64,000 nucleotides of DNA from Paraburkholderia sartisoli (GTDB lineage Bacteria > Pseudomonadota > Gammaproteobacteria > Burkholderiales > Burkholderiaceae). Positions 8,811-18,125 of the stretch are shown here, piece after piece (within the stretch, counting starts at the first letter, position 1; each line of letters opens with the position of its first letter). The notes beneath the pieces are model-generated. The model saw only the letters and a program-made list of their open reading frames with translations, had not been told where the DNA came from and searched no databases. The stretch covers positions 682,001-746,000 of the forward strand of contig NZ_FNRQ01000001.1 of the NCBI RefSeq assembly GCF_900107685.1, in the 5' to 3' direction. Made by a program: the position numbers and the translations under genes.

Positions 8811-10576
8811 GCTTCGCGCCCTGCATCGTGATTCCGATCTACAACCACAAGGACGCGATCGGTTCGACCGTCGCGCATCTGGTGGTGCATGGCCTGCCGC
8901 TTTTCGTCGTCGACGATGGCAGCGACGAAGCCACGCAGCGTGTGCTCGCCGCGCTCGCAGCGCAATACGCGGAGCAGGTGACGCTGCTGCGTCTGCCGGT
9001 GAACGGCGGCAAGGGCGCGGCCGTGATGGCCGGCCTGCGCGCCGCGCGCGCGACCGGCTATACGCATGCGTTGCAGATCGACGCCGACGGCCAGCACGAC
9101 GCCGCCGACGTGCCGCGTTTCATCGACGCGGCCCGCGCCGAACCCGGCGCGGTGATACTCGGACGGCCGGTGTACGACGAAAGCGTGCCGAAGTCGCGTC
9201 TGTATGGCCGCTATCTGACGCATGTGTGGGTGTGGATCGAAACGCTCTCGTTCGAGATTCGCGACTCGATGTGCGGATTCCGGATGTATCCGCTCGACGT
9301 CGCCTGCGCGCTGATCGACAGCGTCGAACTGCCCACGCGCATGGATTTCGACATCGAGATTCTCGTGCGTCTGCACTGGCGTCGCATCGCGTTTCGCGCG
9401 ATCCCGACGCGCGTGACGTACGCGACCGACGGCGTCTCGCACTTCGACGTGCTATGGGACAACGTGCGTATCAGCTGGAGCCATGTACGGCTCGTCGCGG
9501 GCATGCTGCTGCGCTTGCCGTTGCTGCTCGCGCACAAGGTGATGCCGCGACGCGCGCGGCCCTCGTTCGACGCAGATGCCGACGCCGACGCCGATGCCGA
9601 AACCGACGCCGCAGGCGATACAAAGCGTGACCAGCACTGGTGGCGCATCGCTGAACGCGGCAGCCAGCCTGGCATGTTGTTGCTCGCATTGAGTTGCCGA
9701 CTCTTCGGCATGCGCTTCACCTCGTTGTGGCTGCATCCCGTGGTCGCGTATTTTCTGCTGACGGGTCGTGCCGCGCGCGCGGCGTCGCGCAACTATTTCG
9801 CGCATCTCGCGCGGGTGTCGTCGCCCGACGCGAAAACACCGCGCCCAGGCTGGCTTTCCGCGTACCGGCAGATGCTGGCGTTCGCGCAGTCCGGCCTCGA
9901 CAAGCTCGCCGCGTGGTCGGGGCGCGTCAGCGCGAAGGACGTGCGCTTCGACGATCCCGCGGCATTCGAGGCGCTGAGCGCGAGTGGTCGTGGCGCGCTC
10001 GTGATCGGCGCGCATCTCGGCAACCTGGAAATGACGCGAGCGCTCGCCGTGCGCGGCGGGCACACGAAGGTGACCGCGATTGTCTATACGGAACACGCGC
10101 GACGCTTTAACAGCGTGCTCGCTTCGTCGAACAGCGACTTCTCGCGACGGCTCGTCGAAGTCAGCGACTTCGGGCCGGAAACCGCGATGATGATGCAGGA
10201 GCGCGTCGATGCGGGCGAGCTGCTCGTGATCGTCGGCGATCGCGTGCCGGCGCACGAAACAGGGCGCACGACGGACGCGCAGTTTCTCGGCGCGACCGCG
10301 CCGTTCGCGCAGGGGCCGTATGTGCTCGCGCATGCGCTCGGCTGCCCGGTGTACCTGTTCTTCTGTATCCGGGAGCAGTCCGGCTACCGGCTTTATTTCG
10401 AACCGTTCGCGGAGCGCATCGACCTGCCGCGCCGCGAACGTGCGCAGCATCTCGCTGCCTGGGCGCAGCGCTACGCCACGCGCCTCGAACACTACTGTCT
10501 CAAGGCGCCATTTCAATGGTTCAATTTTTTCGATTTCTGGGCGCGCCCAGGTGGAGGCGCGAATGGCCGAACATGA
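8807..10576 (+). CDS. GT2 glycosyltransferase fused to LpxL-like acyltransferase (ApeJ-like)
   Basis: This encodes a 589-residue fusion. Residues 1-245 are a family 2 glycosyltransferase with VVDDGSDE (34-41) and the metal-binding DADG (92-95). A low-complexity Asp-Ala linker follows at 254-266. Residues 280-589 are a lipid A acyltransferase-like (LpxL/HtrB) domain with the intact HX4E motif HLGNLE (His403, Glu408) and the downstream VGDRVPAHE region. Aryl polyene clusters commonly encode such a bifunctional protein, presumed to add the sugar or lipid part that anchors the polyene in the outer membrane. It overlaps the ammonia-lyase gene by 14 bp. Confidence 0.85.
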   Translation: MSFAPCIVIPIYNHKDAIGSTVAHLVVHGLPLFVVDDGSDEATQRVLAALAAQYAEQVTLLRLPVNGGKGAAVMAGLRAARATGYTHALQIDADGQHDAADVPRFIDAARAEPGAVILGRPVYDESVPKSRLYGRYLTHVWVWIETLSFEIRDSMCGFRMYPLDVACALIDSVELPTRMDFDIEILVRLHWRRIAFRAIPTRVTYATDGVSHFDVLWDNVRISWSHVRLVAGMLLRLPLLLAHKVMPRRARPSFDADADADADAETDAAGDTKRDQHWWRIAERGSQPGMLLLALSCRLFGMRFTSLWLHPVVAYFLLTGRAARAASRNYFAHLARVSSPDAKTPRPGWLSAYRQMLAFAQSGLDKLAAWSGRVSAKDVRFDDPAAFEALSASGRGALVIGAHLGNLEMTRALAVRGGHTKVTAIVYTEHARRFNSVLASSNSDFSRRLVEVSDFGPETAMMMQERVDAGELLVIVGDRVPAHETGRTTDAQFLGATAPFAQGPYVLAHALGCPVYLFFCIREQSGYRLYFEPFAERIDLPRRERAQHLAAWAQRYATRLEHYCLKAPFQWFNFFDFWARPGGGANGRT

Positions 10577-12173
10577 TCTGATCGACGATGCCGCGCTCGA
10601 CGCGCAACCCGCGGTCAAAAAAGCCGCGGGTACCGCAATCGTCATCGGCGGACGCCGGCTCACGATCGAAGACGTGGTCGCGATCGCGGAGCGTCGCGCG
10701 CCCGTCGCGCTGAGCGACGATCCGGCATGGCGCTCGCGCATCGAGCGCGGCGCGGATTTTCTGCGCAGGCATCTCGCCTCGGGCGCGACGGTGTACGGCG
10801 TCAACACGGGCTACGGCGACGCATGCGTGGTCGACGTGCCAATGGACCTCGTCGAAGCGTTGCCATTGCAGCTCACGCGTTACCACGGCTGCGGCATGGG
10901 CGTGCATCTCGACGACGCGCAGACGCTCGCTGTGATCGCCGCGCGCCTCAATTCGCTCGCGTATGGTTTCTCGGGCGTGCGGCCGGTCCTGCTCGAACGC
11001 CTCGCGGATCTCATCAACCATCGCGTGCTGCCGCGCATTCCGTCGGAAGGCTCGGTGGGCGCAAGCGGCGACCTGACGCCGCTTTCGTATGTCGCGGCCG
11101 CGCTGGTCGGCGAGCGCGACGTGCTGTTTGAAGGCCAGTTGCGCGATGCGTCGGACGTCTGGGCGCAGCTCGGCCACGCGCCGCTCAGGCTCGCGCCGAA
11201 GGAAGGCCTCGCGTTGATGAACGGCACCGCCGTGATGACCGGCCTCGCGTGCCTCGCGTTCGCGCAAGCCGATCATCTGACGCGGCTTGTCGCGCGTCTC
11301 ACCGCGCTCTCGACTGTCGCGCTCGACGGACGCGCCGCGCATTTCGACGCGCTGCTGTTCGAGGCGAAGCCGCACGCCGGCCAGGCGGAAGCCGCTGCGT
11401 GGATTCGCGAGGACCTGGCGGGCCGCGCCGACACGCCGGGGCATCGCTTGCAGGATCGCTATTCGATTCGCTGCGCACCGCACGTGATCGGCGTCGCGCG
11501 CGATGCGTTGTCGTGGGTGCGGCGTGACGTCGAGAACGAGCTGAACAGCGCCAACGACAACCCGCTGATCGATCCCGACGGCGAGCGTGTGCTGCACGGC
11601 GGCAACTTCTACGGCGGACACATCGCGTTCGCCATGGATTCGCTGAAGGTGGCCGTGGCGAATCTCGCCGACCTGATGGACCGTCAGCTCGCGCTCATCG
11701 TCGACGACAAGTTCAACAACGGCCTGCCGCGCAACCTGTCGGGCGCATCGCCCGCGCGTGCGCCGATCAATCACGGCTTCAAGGCCGTGCAGATTTCGTC
11801 GTCCGCGTGGACGGCCGAGGCGCTCAAGCTGACGATGCCCGCGAGTGTCTTCTCGCGTTCGACCGAGGCGCACAATCAGGACAAGGTCAGCATGGGCACG
11901 ATCGCCGCGCGCGACTGCCTGCGCGTACTCGAACTGACCGCGCAGGTCGCGGCGGCGCACACGCTCGCGACGGTTCAGGCGCTGCAGTTGCGCCTGCGCA
12001 TGAACGAAACGACGCCCGTGCCCGCGCCGCTCCACGCGTTCGCCGGGCGGGTGAGCGCGCAGTCGCCGTTCGTCGGCGAAGATCGCGCACTCGAACCCGA
12101 TCTGCGCGCGTTGACCGCGCGCATCATGGATTGCGCGTTGATCGACGGCTATCGCGGAGAGTCCATCGCATGA
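10563..12173 (+). CDS. HAL/PAL/TAL family aromatic amino acid ammonia-lyase
   Basis: This encodes a 536-residue lyase whose MIO cofactor forms from Ala167-Ser168-Gly169 in SVGASGDLTPLSY. The catalytic loop VYGVNTGYG (77-85), NxxNDNP-like SANDNPL and FNNGLPRN segments are present. In flexirubin-type clusters the homologous tyrosine lyase supplies 4-coumarate as aromatic starter, so here it probably makes coumarate or cinnamate for the AMP-ligase upstream. The residue pair that steers specificity (Ser-His in histidine lyases, His-Leu in tyrosine lyases, Phe-Leu in phenylalanine lyases) aligns with Tyr107-His108, so the substrate is not certain. ATG at 10563 lies inside the preceding gene. Confidence 0.87.
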   Translation: MAEHDLIDDAALDAQPAVKKAAGTAIVIGGRRLTIEDVVAIAERRAPVALSDDPAWRSRIERGADFLRRHLASGATVYGVNTGYGDACVVDVPMDLVEALPLQLTRYHGCGMGVHLDDAQTLAVIAARLNSLAYGFSGVRPVLLERLADLINHRVLPRIPSEGSVGASGDLTPLSYVAAALVGERDVLFEGQLRDASDVWAQLGHAPLRLAPKEGLALMNGTAVMTGLACLAFAQADHLTRLVARLTALSTVALDGRAAHFDALLFEAKPHAGQAEAAAWIREDLAGRADTPGHRLQDRYSIRCAPHVIGVARDALSWVRRDVENELNSANDNPLIDPDGERVLHGGNFYGGHIAFAMDSLKVAVANLADLMDRQLALIVDDKFNNGLPRNLSGASPARAPINHGFKAVQISSSAWTAEALKLTMPASVFSRSTEAHNQDKVSMGTIAARDCLRVLELTAQVAAAHTLATVQALQLRLRMNETTPVPAPLHAFAGRVSAQSPFVGEDRALEPDLRALTARIMDCALIDGYRGESIA

Positions 12174-12601
12174 CTGGATCCAGCAAGGTGCTCAAGGCGA
12201 GCGCGACGGTCGAAGTGCCGTTCCATGACGTCGACGCAATGGACGTCTGCTGGCACGGCCATTATCTGAAGTACTTCGAGATCGGCCGCGCGGCGCTGCT
12301 GCGCACGTTCGACTACGACTATCCCGAGATGCGCGCTTCGGGTTACCTGTGGCCGATTGTCGAGGCGCATCTGAAATACGTGCGACCTGCCACGTACGGC
12401 CAGCGCATCGACGTGCGCACCGAGCTGCTCGAATATGAAAACCGGCTGAAGATCGGTTACGAGATCGTCGACAGCGTGACGGGCACGCGACTGACAAAGG
12501 GCCACACGATCCAGGTGGCCGTCGATGCGGCGACGCAGGAACTGCAGTTCGTCTCGCCGCCCGTCGTGTTCGAACGGCTGGAGCGCGCATGGTCACGTTG
12601 A
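12170..12601 (+). CDS. 4HBT-type acyl thioesterase (ApeK-like)
   Basis: This encodes a 143-residue hot-dog thioesterase resembling YbgC and 4-hydroxybenzoyl-CoA thioesterases. The active-site region FHDVDAMDVCWHGHYLKYF (18-36) holds the expected Asp (Asp22 by alignment) and the H-x-x-Y signature. In the pathway it could release the finished polyene, or clear stalled acyl groups from the ACPs. Its ATG shares bases with the stop of the lyase gene, and it overlaps the LolA-like gene by 13 bp. Confidence 0.87.
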   Translation: MTGSSKVLKASATVEVPFHDVDAMDVCWHGHYLKYFEIGRAALLRTFDYDYPEMRASGYLWPIVEAHLKYVRPATYGQRIDVRTELLEYENRLKIGYEIVDSVTGTRLTKGHTIQVAVDAATQELQFVSPPVVFERLERAWSR

Positions 12602-13263
12602 AACTTCACGCGTACGTGTTCGCAGCGGCGAGCGCGCTGACTTTATCGATGCCGTCGCTGCCCGCTCGCGCGGCGGGTGCGCAGCAGGCGGCATCGGCAA
12701 GCGACACGCAACTGGTCCAGCAGATCGCCGGCCATCTCGCGCAGGCGAAGGGCATCCGCGCGCAGTTCACGCAGACACAGACGCTGTCCGCGATGAACCG
12801 GCCGCTCGTGTCGACGGGCTCGCTCGTGTTTTTCCGCGAGCGCGGCGTGATCTGGCAGATCGACACACCCTACAAGGCGACGTACGTCATCACCGACGCG
12901 GGCGTCACGCAGGTCGACGCGAACGGCAAGCCGGTCACCGCGAACCGCCAGCCGCAGGGCGCGCGCGGCGTCGCACAGGTTTCGAAGATGATGCGTGCGA
13001 TGCTGGGCGGCGACCTCTCGGCGCTCTATTCGCAGTTCGACGTGAAGGCGGAGGGCACGCCCGCGCAATGGCGCATGCAGCTGAACCCTAACCAGCCGCA
13101 GCTTGCGCAGTCCATCAAGGGGCTGCAGATGGAAGGCGGCGATTATCTGAAGACGCTGCGCATCACGCTCGCCAACGGCGACGTCACGCAGATCGGGTTT
13201 GCGAACAGCAAGGCCATCGACGCACTCGATCCGGCCGACCTCACGCTCCTGGGAGCGAAGTAA
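12589..13263 (+). CDS. LolA-like outer-membrane carrier protein (ApeL-like)
   Basis: This encodes a 224-residue secreted protein with a signal peptide cleaved near ARA-AG (about residue 29). The remainder matches LolA-type lipoprotein carriers: AHLAQAKGIRAQFTQTQTLS, then the GSLVFFRERGVIWQIDTPY strand pair. In aryl polyene clusters it is taken to shuttle the lipid-linked pigment through the periplasm, working with the MMPL exporter encoded next. The junction with the exporter gene is a one-base overlap (TAATG). Confidence 0.87.
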   Translation: MVTLKLHAYVFAAASALTLSMPSLPARAAGAQQAASASDTQLVQQIAGHLAQAKGIRAQFTQTQTLSAMNRPLVSTGSLVFFRERGVIWQIDTPYKATYVITDAGVTQVDANGKPVTANRQPQGARGVAQVSKMMRAMLGGDLSALYSQFDVKAEGTPAQWRMQLNPNQPQLAQSIKGLQMEGGDYLKTLRITLANGDVTQIGFANSKAIDALDPADLTLLGAK

Positions 13264-15692
13264 TGCAGGTGCTGCAGCAGCGCGCCGCGCGGCACACATG
13301 GGGCATTCGTGCCGCGTGGCTGCTGCTTGCCGTGGTCGCGTCGCTGTATTGCGTGTGGCGCTTCACGGTCGGCTCGCCGTTGCAGACCAACCTGCTCGCG
13401 CTGCTTCCCGCCACCGAGGCGGACCCCGTCGCCGAAAAAGCCGTCGATACACTCGCGGCCGCGCTGGGCGACCGCACGGTGCTGCTCGTCACGTCGAACG
13501 ATGCGACGCACGCGAAGGCCGCCGCGAAAGCGCTGGGCGCGACGCTCGCGAAGAGCGGCGCGTTTGCATCCGTGATCGCGGAACTGCCGCCGTTCGATAT
13601 TTCGCAGATCGCGCGTCTTTATCTGCCGTATCGCTTCAATCTGCTCGCACCCGACGACCGCGTCGCGCTCGCGAGCGGTCCCACCGCGCTGCACGACGCG
13701 CTTGCGCAACGTTTATACAGCCCGGTACAGGGCGGCCTGTCCACACCCGTCGCCGACGATCCATTCGGCTGGCTTCAACACTGGATGGCCGGCCTGCCGC
13801 TTGCAACGTCGAATCTGGAAATCGAGGACGGCCTGCTGGTCGCGCATCGGGGCGCGGCGACGAGCGTGCTGATCGTCGCCACGCTACCGGGTTCGGCATA
13901 CGAATCGGAGACCCAGCGTGCGGTGATGGACGCCGTCGCACATGGCGAAGCCGCGCTGAAACCGGCATGGCCCGACGTCTCGCTGGCCCGCACCGGCGCC
14001 GTGTTCTACGCGCAATCCGCGCGCGCCGCATCGGAGCGCGAAGTGCATCTGATCGGCGTGGCGTCGATGTGCGGCATCGCGTTGCTGATGCTGTGGGTGT
14101 TCCGCTCGCCGCGCCTGTTGCTGCTGGGTTTCGTATCGACGGCGCTGGGCGTCGTCTGCGCGCTCGCGGTGACGATGCTGGTGTTCGGCAAGCTGCACCT
14201 GCTCACGCTCGTGTTCGGCGCGAGCCTGATCGGCGAGGCGGTCGACTATTCGATCCAGTATTTCGTCGTGTACCTGGGCGGCGCTCGCGACTGGGAGCCG
14301 CGGCGCGGCGCGCGCGAAGTGCGCCCGGCGCTAACCGTTGCGCTCGCGACGAGCCTGCTCGGCTACGCGATCCTCGCCTGGGTGCCGTTTCCCGCGTTGA
14401 GGCAGATTGCCTGCTTCGCGATCGCCGGGATCTGCACGGCGTTCGCATCGGTGCTGTGGCTCCTGCCCGCGTTGCTGATGCATGCGCCGAAGCGCACGCC
14501 GCAGCGGCTCTTCAGCGGCGCGGCCACATTGCTTCGGCGATGGCAGGCCGTAATCGGCGGACGTCGCGCGTGGGGCGTGGCGTTGCTGCTCGTGATCGTC
14601 GCGATTCCGGGCTGGCTGCGTCTCACGAGCGACGACGATATTCATCTGCTGATCCAGCGCGATCCGGTGCTCGTCGCGCAGGAGCAGAAAGTGCGCGACG
14701 CGATTGGTGTCGACAACAGCGCGCAGTTCTTCGTCGTGCGGGGTGAGACACCCGAAACGGTGTTGCAGCGCGCGGAAGCGCTCGGCACGCGTCTCGATGC
14801 GCTGACGGGCAAGCTGAAAACGAACGGCTGGCAATCGGTGACTTCGTTCGTGCCTTCCGCGAAGCGTCAGCGGGAAGACCACGCGCTGCTCGCGCAACAC
14901 GTATTCAACGATCCCGTCGCGTTGCGCGCGATGCTGATCGACGCCGGCTTTCGCGACGAGGTCGCCGATGCGTGGCTGAAGGCGTGGACGCAGTCCGGGC
15001 AGTCCGTGCTGACGGTCGATCAATGGCTCGCCGCGCCGTGGTCGCAGCCGTACCGGTATCTCTGGCTCGGTCAGGTCGATGCCGGTGTCAATGCTGGTGC
15101 GGATGGCGCGCCGCACGGTTACGCCGCCGTCGTGATCCCGCAAGGCGTCACACCCGACAACCAGGCGGCGTTGATCGCGACCGCGCACGCGCTGCCGGGC
15201 GTCGTGTTCGTCGACAAGGCGGCGAGCGTGTCGTCGCTGTTCGGCGAGTACCGCGTGGATAGCGGCATCTGGCTCGCGGGCGCATTGGTACTCGTGATGA
15301 CGTTGCTGATGGTGCGCTACCGGCCGCGTGGCGGCATCATGGTGACGTTACCCGTTCTGCTCGCCGTTGGCGTGACGCTTGCGGTGTTTGGCTACGCGCG
15401 CGTGCCGCTCAATCTCTTCAACTGGCTTGCACTGATGCTCGTACTTGGCGTCGGCGCGAACTATGCTGTGTTTCTGCGCGAAGGATGCATGCGCGCGCCG
15501 CACGAACTCGGCGCGGTGTGGTCCGGCGTGCTGCTCTCGGCATCGACGACGTTGCTGTCGTTCGGTCTGCTCGCGTTGAGCGCGATGCCCGCGCTGAAAA
15601 GTTTTGGCGCCACGTTGGCGCTCGGGATTGCCGTTTCGGTGCTGCTTGCGCCGGCCGGCATGCCGCCACTGGATGAAAGGAGGGCTGCATGA
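13263..15692 (+). CDS. MMPL/RND-type exporter (ApeM-like)
   Basis: This encodes an 809-residue inner-membrane transporter of the MMPL branch of the RND superfamily. It has one N-terminal helix, a periplasmic domain, a bundle of helices around residues 255-425, a second periplasmic domain, and a final bundle around 670-800, the usual duplicated layout. The fit is to the 'predicted exporter' always present in aryl polyene clusters, thought to move the lipid-linked polyene off the inner membrane. The TAATG and ATGA junctions at its ends show tight coupling. No lipoprotein gene (ApeN) lies between it and the ketosynthase. Confidence 0.87.
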   Translation: MQVLQQRAARHTWGIRAAWLLLAVVASLYCVWRFTVGSPLQTNLLALLPATEADPVAEKAVDTLAAALGDRTVLLVTSNDATHAKAAAKALGATLAKSGAFASVIAELPPFDISQIARLYLPYRFNLLAPDDRVALASGPTALHDALAQRLYSPVQGGLSTPVADDPFGWLQHWMAGLPLATSNLEIEDGLLVAHRGAATSVLIVATLPGSAYESETQRAVMDAVAHGEAALKPAWPDVSLARTGAVFYAQSARAASEREVHLIGVASMCGIALLMLWVFRSPRLLLLGFVSTALGVVCALAVTMLVFGKLHLLTLVFGASLIGEAVDYSIQYFVVYLGGARDWEPRRGAREVRPALTVALATSLLGYAILAWVPFPALRQIACFAIAGICTAFASVLWLLPALLMHAPKRTPQRLFSGAATLLRRWQAVIGGRRAWGVALLLVIVAIPGWLRLTSDDDIHLLIQRDPVLVAQEQKVRDAIGVDNSAQFFVVRGETPETVLQRAEALGTRLDALTGKLKTNGWQSVTSFVPSAKRQREDHALLAQHVFNDPVALRAMLIDAGFRDEVADAWLKAWTQSGQSVLTVDQWLAAPWSQPYRYLWLGQVDAGVNAGADGAPHGYAAVVIPQGVTPDNQAALIATAHALPGVVFVDKAASVSSLFGEYRVDSGIWLAGALVLVMTLLMVRYRPRGGIMVTLPVLLAVGVTLAVFGYARVPLNLFNWLALMLVLGVGANYAVFLREGCMRAPHELGAVWSGVLLSASTTLLSFGLLALSAMPALKSFGATLALGIAVSVLLAPAGMPPLDERRAA

Positions 15693-16873
15693 GCGCGCCA
15701 CAGGTTTACTTACATGCCCTCGGCATGATCAACGCACTGGGCGAGGATCTCGACGCAATCGTGCCGGCGCTGGCCGCGCGCCACGCGCCCGGAATGGGCG
15801 TCGCGCACATGGGCATCGGCGACGCGTTCGTCGGCCGCGCGTGCGCGCCGCTCGACATTGCGCCACCCGCGTCGCTCGCGCGCTACGACTGCCGCAACAA
15901 CCGGCTGCTGCTCGCCGCATTGAGGCAGATCGAACCCGCGGTTCAGGCGGCGCGCGAACGGTATGGCGCGGACCGTATCGGCGTCGTGCTGGGCACGAGC
16001 ACATCCGGCATCGATGCCGCCGAAACCGCGTTCGTCCATCAGGCACAGGCGGGCGAGCTGCCCGCGAGCTTCAACTACCGGCAGATGGAAATCGGCACCG
16101 TCGCGCCGTTCGCGGCGGCCGTGCTGGACATTCACGGCCCGGCGTTCACGATTTCCACCGCGTGTACGTCGAGCGCCAAGGCGTTCGTTTCGGCGCGACG
16201 GCTGCTGCAACTGCAGCTTTGCGATGCGGTGATCGTCGGCGGCGTGGATTCGCTGTGCGAGCTGACCGTGCAGGGTTTCGCCTCGCTCGAATCGACGAGC
16301 AACGCGCGCAGCAATCCGATGAGCCGCAACCGGAACGGCATCAACGTCGGCGAAGGTGCGGCCCTGTTCCTGATGAGCCGCGACGAGGGGGCGGTGCGGC
16401 TCGCGGGCGCGGGCGAATCGAGCGACGCGCATCATATTTCCGCGCCGGACCCACAGGGCATCGGCGGCGAAATGGCGTTGCGCGCCGCGCTGGATGACGC
16501 GGGACTGGCGCCGTCGGCGATCGGCTACGTGAATCTGCACGCCACCGCCACGCGCAAGAACGACGACATGGAAGCGCACCTGATGTCGCGTGTTTTCGCA
16601 GACGGCGTGGCGACGAGCGGCACGAAGCCGCTCACGGGCCATCAACTCGGCGCGGCGGGCGCGACCGAACTCGGCTTCGCGTGGCTCACGCTCGCACGCG
16701 ATGATGTCGCGCTGCCAGCGCACGTATGGGACGGCGAGGCCGATGCCGCGTTGCCCGCGCTCGATCTCGTGGAGAGCGAGCGTTATCTGTCGCGCACCGC
16801 CGGCCCGCGGCACGTGATGAGCAATTCGTTTGCCTTCGGCGGCAGCAACGTCAGCCTGATTCTCGGACGGTAA
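15689..16873 (+). CDS. Beta-ketoacyl-ACP synthase (ApeO-like)
   Basis: This encodes a 394-residue FabF-type condensing enzyme. The catalytic Cys159 lies in STACTSSAK, the first His in NLHATATRKND, and the second in LTGHQLGAAGATE, so the triad is complete. In the E. coli/Xenorhabdus system this subunit pairs with the chain-length factor to extend the polyene with malonyl units. The C-terminus has the expected SNSFAFGGSN loop. It is coupled to the dehydratase by TAATG. Confidence 0.88.
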   Translation: MSAPQVYLHALGMINALGEDLDAIVPALAARHAPGMGVAHMGIGDAFVGRACAPLDIAPPASLARYDCRNNRLLLAALRQIEPAVQAARERYGADRIGVVLGTSTSGIDAAETAFVHQAQAGELPASFNYRQMEIGTVAPFAAAVLDIHGPAFTISTACTSSAKAFVSARRLLQLQLCDAVIVGGVDSLCELTVQGFASLESTSNARSNPMSRNRNGINVGEGAALFLMSRDEGAVRLAGAGESSDAHHISAPDPQGIGGEMALRAALDDAGLAPSAIGYVNLHATATRKNDDMEAHLMSRVFADGVATSGTKPLTGHQLGAAGATELGFAWLTLARDDVALPAHVWDGEADAALPALDLVESERYLSRTAGPRHVMSNSFAFGGSNVSLILGR

Positions 16874-17403
16874 TGGACGCGATGGATATCTCAACCGCCA
16901 GCCTTCACGCGATGCCCGTCGAACCGGAAGCGGGCGCGACGCCGGGTTCGTTCGGGCCGATCGAAACGATCCTGCCGCATCGCGGCACGATGCTGCTGGT
17001 CGACGCCGTGCTGGCGTACACGGACCAGGCGCTGAGCGCGAGCGCACACGTCGAAAGCGGCGCGTGGTACGCCGACGTCGACGGCGCGATGCCCGCGTGG
17101 ATCGGCATCGAACTGATGGCGCAGGCCATTGCCGCGCACATCGCGCTGCTCGCGATGCGTGCGGGTGGCCGGGGGCGTCCTGGTGTGCTGCTCGGCTCGC
17201 GCAGTTACAGCACGCGCGTACCCGCATTTCCGGCGGGTGCGCGCCTCACGATCGAGGCGAAAGAACTGTTGCGTAGCGAGGAAGGTCACGGCGCGTACGA
17301 ATGCACGATCGATCACGATGGCGTGTGCTGCGCACAGGCCGTGATCAAGGTGTATCAGCCAACCGACTTTCAGTCATTCATCGAAGGGAGCTTAAGCACA
17401 TGA
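16873..17403 (+). CDS. 3-hydroxyacyl-ACP dehydratase-like hot-dog protein (ApeP-like)
   Basis: This encodes a 176-residue hot-dog protein. ILPHRGTMLLVDAV (about 36-49) matches the FabZ-like HR-x-P/M-LL-x-D motif and WIGIELMAQAIAAHIAL the central helix with its Glu. It would dehydrate 3-hydroxy intermediates to keep the chain conjugated. It is the second dehydratase in the operon, besides the domain fused to the AMP-ligase. The residues before 25 are a variable extension. Confidence 0.86.
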   Translation: MDAMDISTASLHAMPVEPEAGATPGSFGPIETILPHRGTMLLVDAVLAYTDQALSASAHVESGAWYADVDGAMPAWIGIELMAQAIAAHIALLAMRAGGRGRPGVLLGSRSYSTRVPAFPAGARLTIEAKELLRSEEGHGAYECTIDHDGVCCAQAVIKVYQPTDFQSFIEGSLST

Positions 17404-18125
17404 GCCGGCGTGTTCTCGTAACCGGTGCAAGCCGCGGAATTGGCCGCGCGATTGCCTACCAGCTGGCCGCCGACGGCTTCACGGTATCCGTGCATTGCCG
17501 CACCGGGCGCAGCGAAGCCGAGGCCGTGACGGCCGGCATCGCGGCGCAGGGCGGCACGGCGCGCGTGCTGCAGTTCGACGTGCGCGAGCGCGCCGTATGT
17601 CGCGAAGTGCTCGAAGCCGATGTCGGCACATACGGACCGTACTACGGCATCGTGTGCAGCGCCGGCGTGACGCGCGACGCGGCGTTTCCCGCGCTCACCG
17701 AAGAAGACTGGGACATCGTCATCGAAACCGGTCTCGACGCGTTCTACAACGTCGTGCATCCGCTGACGATGCCGATGGTGCGCGCGAAGAAGGGCGGCCG
17801 CATCGTCACGATCGCGTCGGTGTCCGGCGTCATCGGCAATCGCGGCCAGGTGAACTACAGCGCCGCGAAAGCCGGCCTGATCGGCGCGAGCAAGGCGCTC
17901 GCCGTCGAACTTGCGTCGCGCAACATCACCGTGAACTGCGTGGCGCCCGGGTTGATCGAAACCGGCATGCTCGACGACATGCCGCTCGAACATGCGCTGA
18001 AAACAGTGCCGATGAACCGCGTCGGTCAGCCGGCCGAAGTGGCTTCCGTGGTGAGCTTCCTGATGTCCGATGCGGCGTCGTACGTGACGCGGCAGGTCAT
18101 CGGCGTGAACGGCGGGATGATCTGA
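17400..18125 (+). CDS. 3-oxoacyl-ACP reductase, SDR family (ApeQ-like FabG)
   Basis: This encodes a 241-residue short-chain dehydrogenase. TGASRGIG (7-14) binds NADPH, and the catalytic set is Ser in IASVSGVIG with Tyr and Lys in YSAAK. It reduces the keto group formed in each elongation round. Context, between dehydratase and ketosynthase with ATGA and TGATG overlaps, ties it to the aryl polyene pathway rather than general fatty acid synthesis. Confidence 0.9.
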   Translation: MSRRVLVTGASRGIGRAIAYQLAADGFTVSVHCRTGRSEAEAVTAGIAAQGGTARVLQFDVRERAVCREVLEADVGTYGPYYGIVCSAGVTRDAAFPALTEEDWDIVIETGLDAFYNVVHPLTMPMVRAKKGGRIVTIASVSGVIGNRGQVNYSAAKAGLIGASKALAVELASRNITVNCVAPGLIETGMLDDMPLEHALKTVPMNRVGQPAEVASVVSFLMSDAASYVTRQVIGVNGGMI

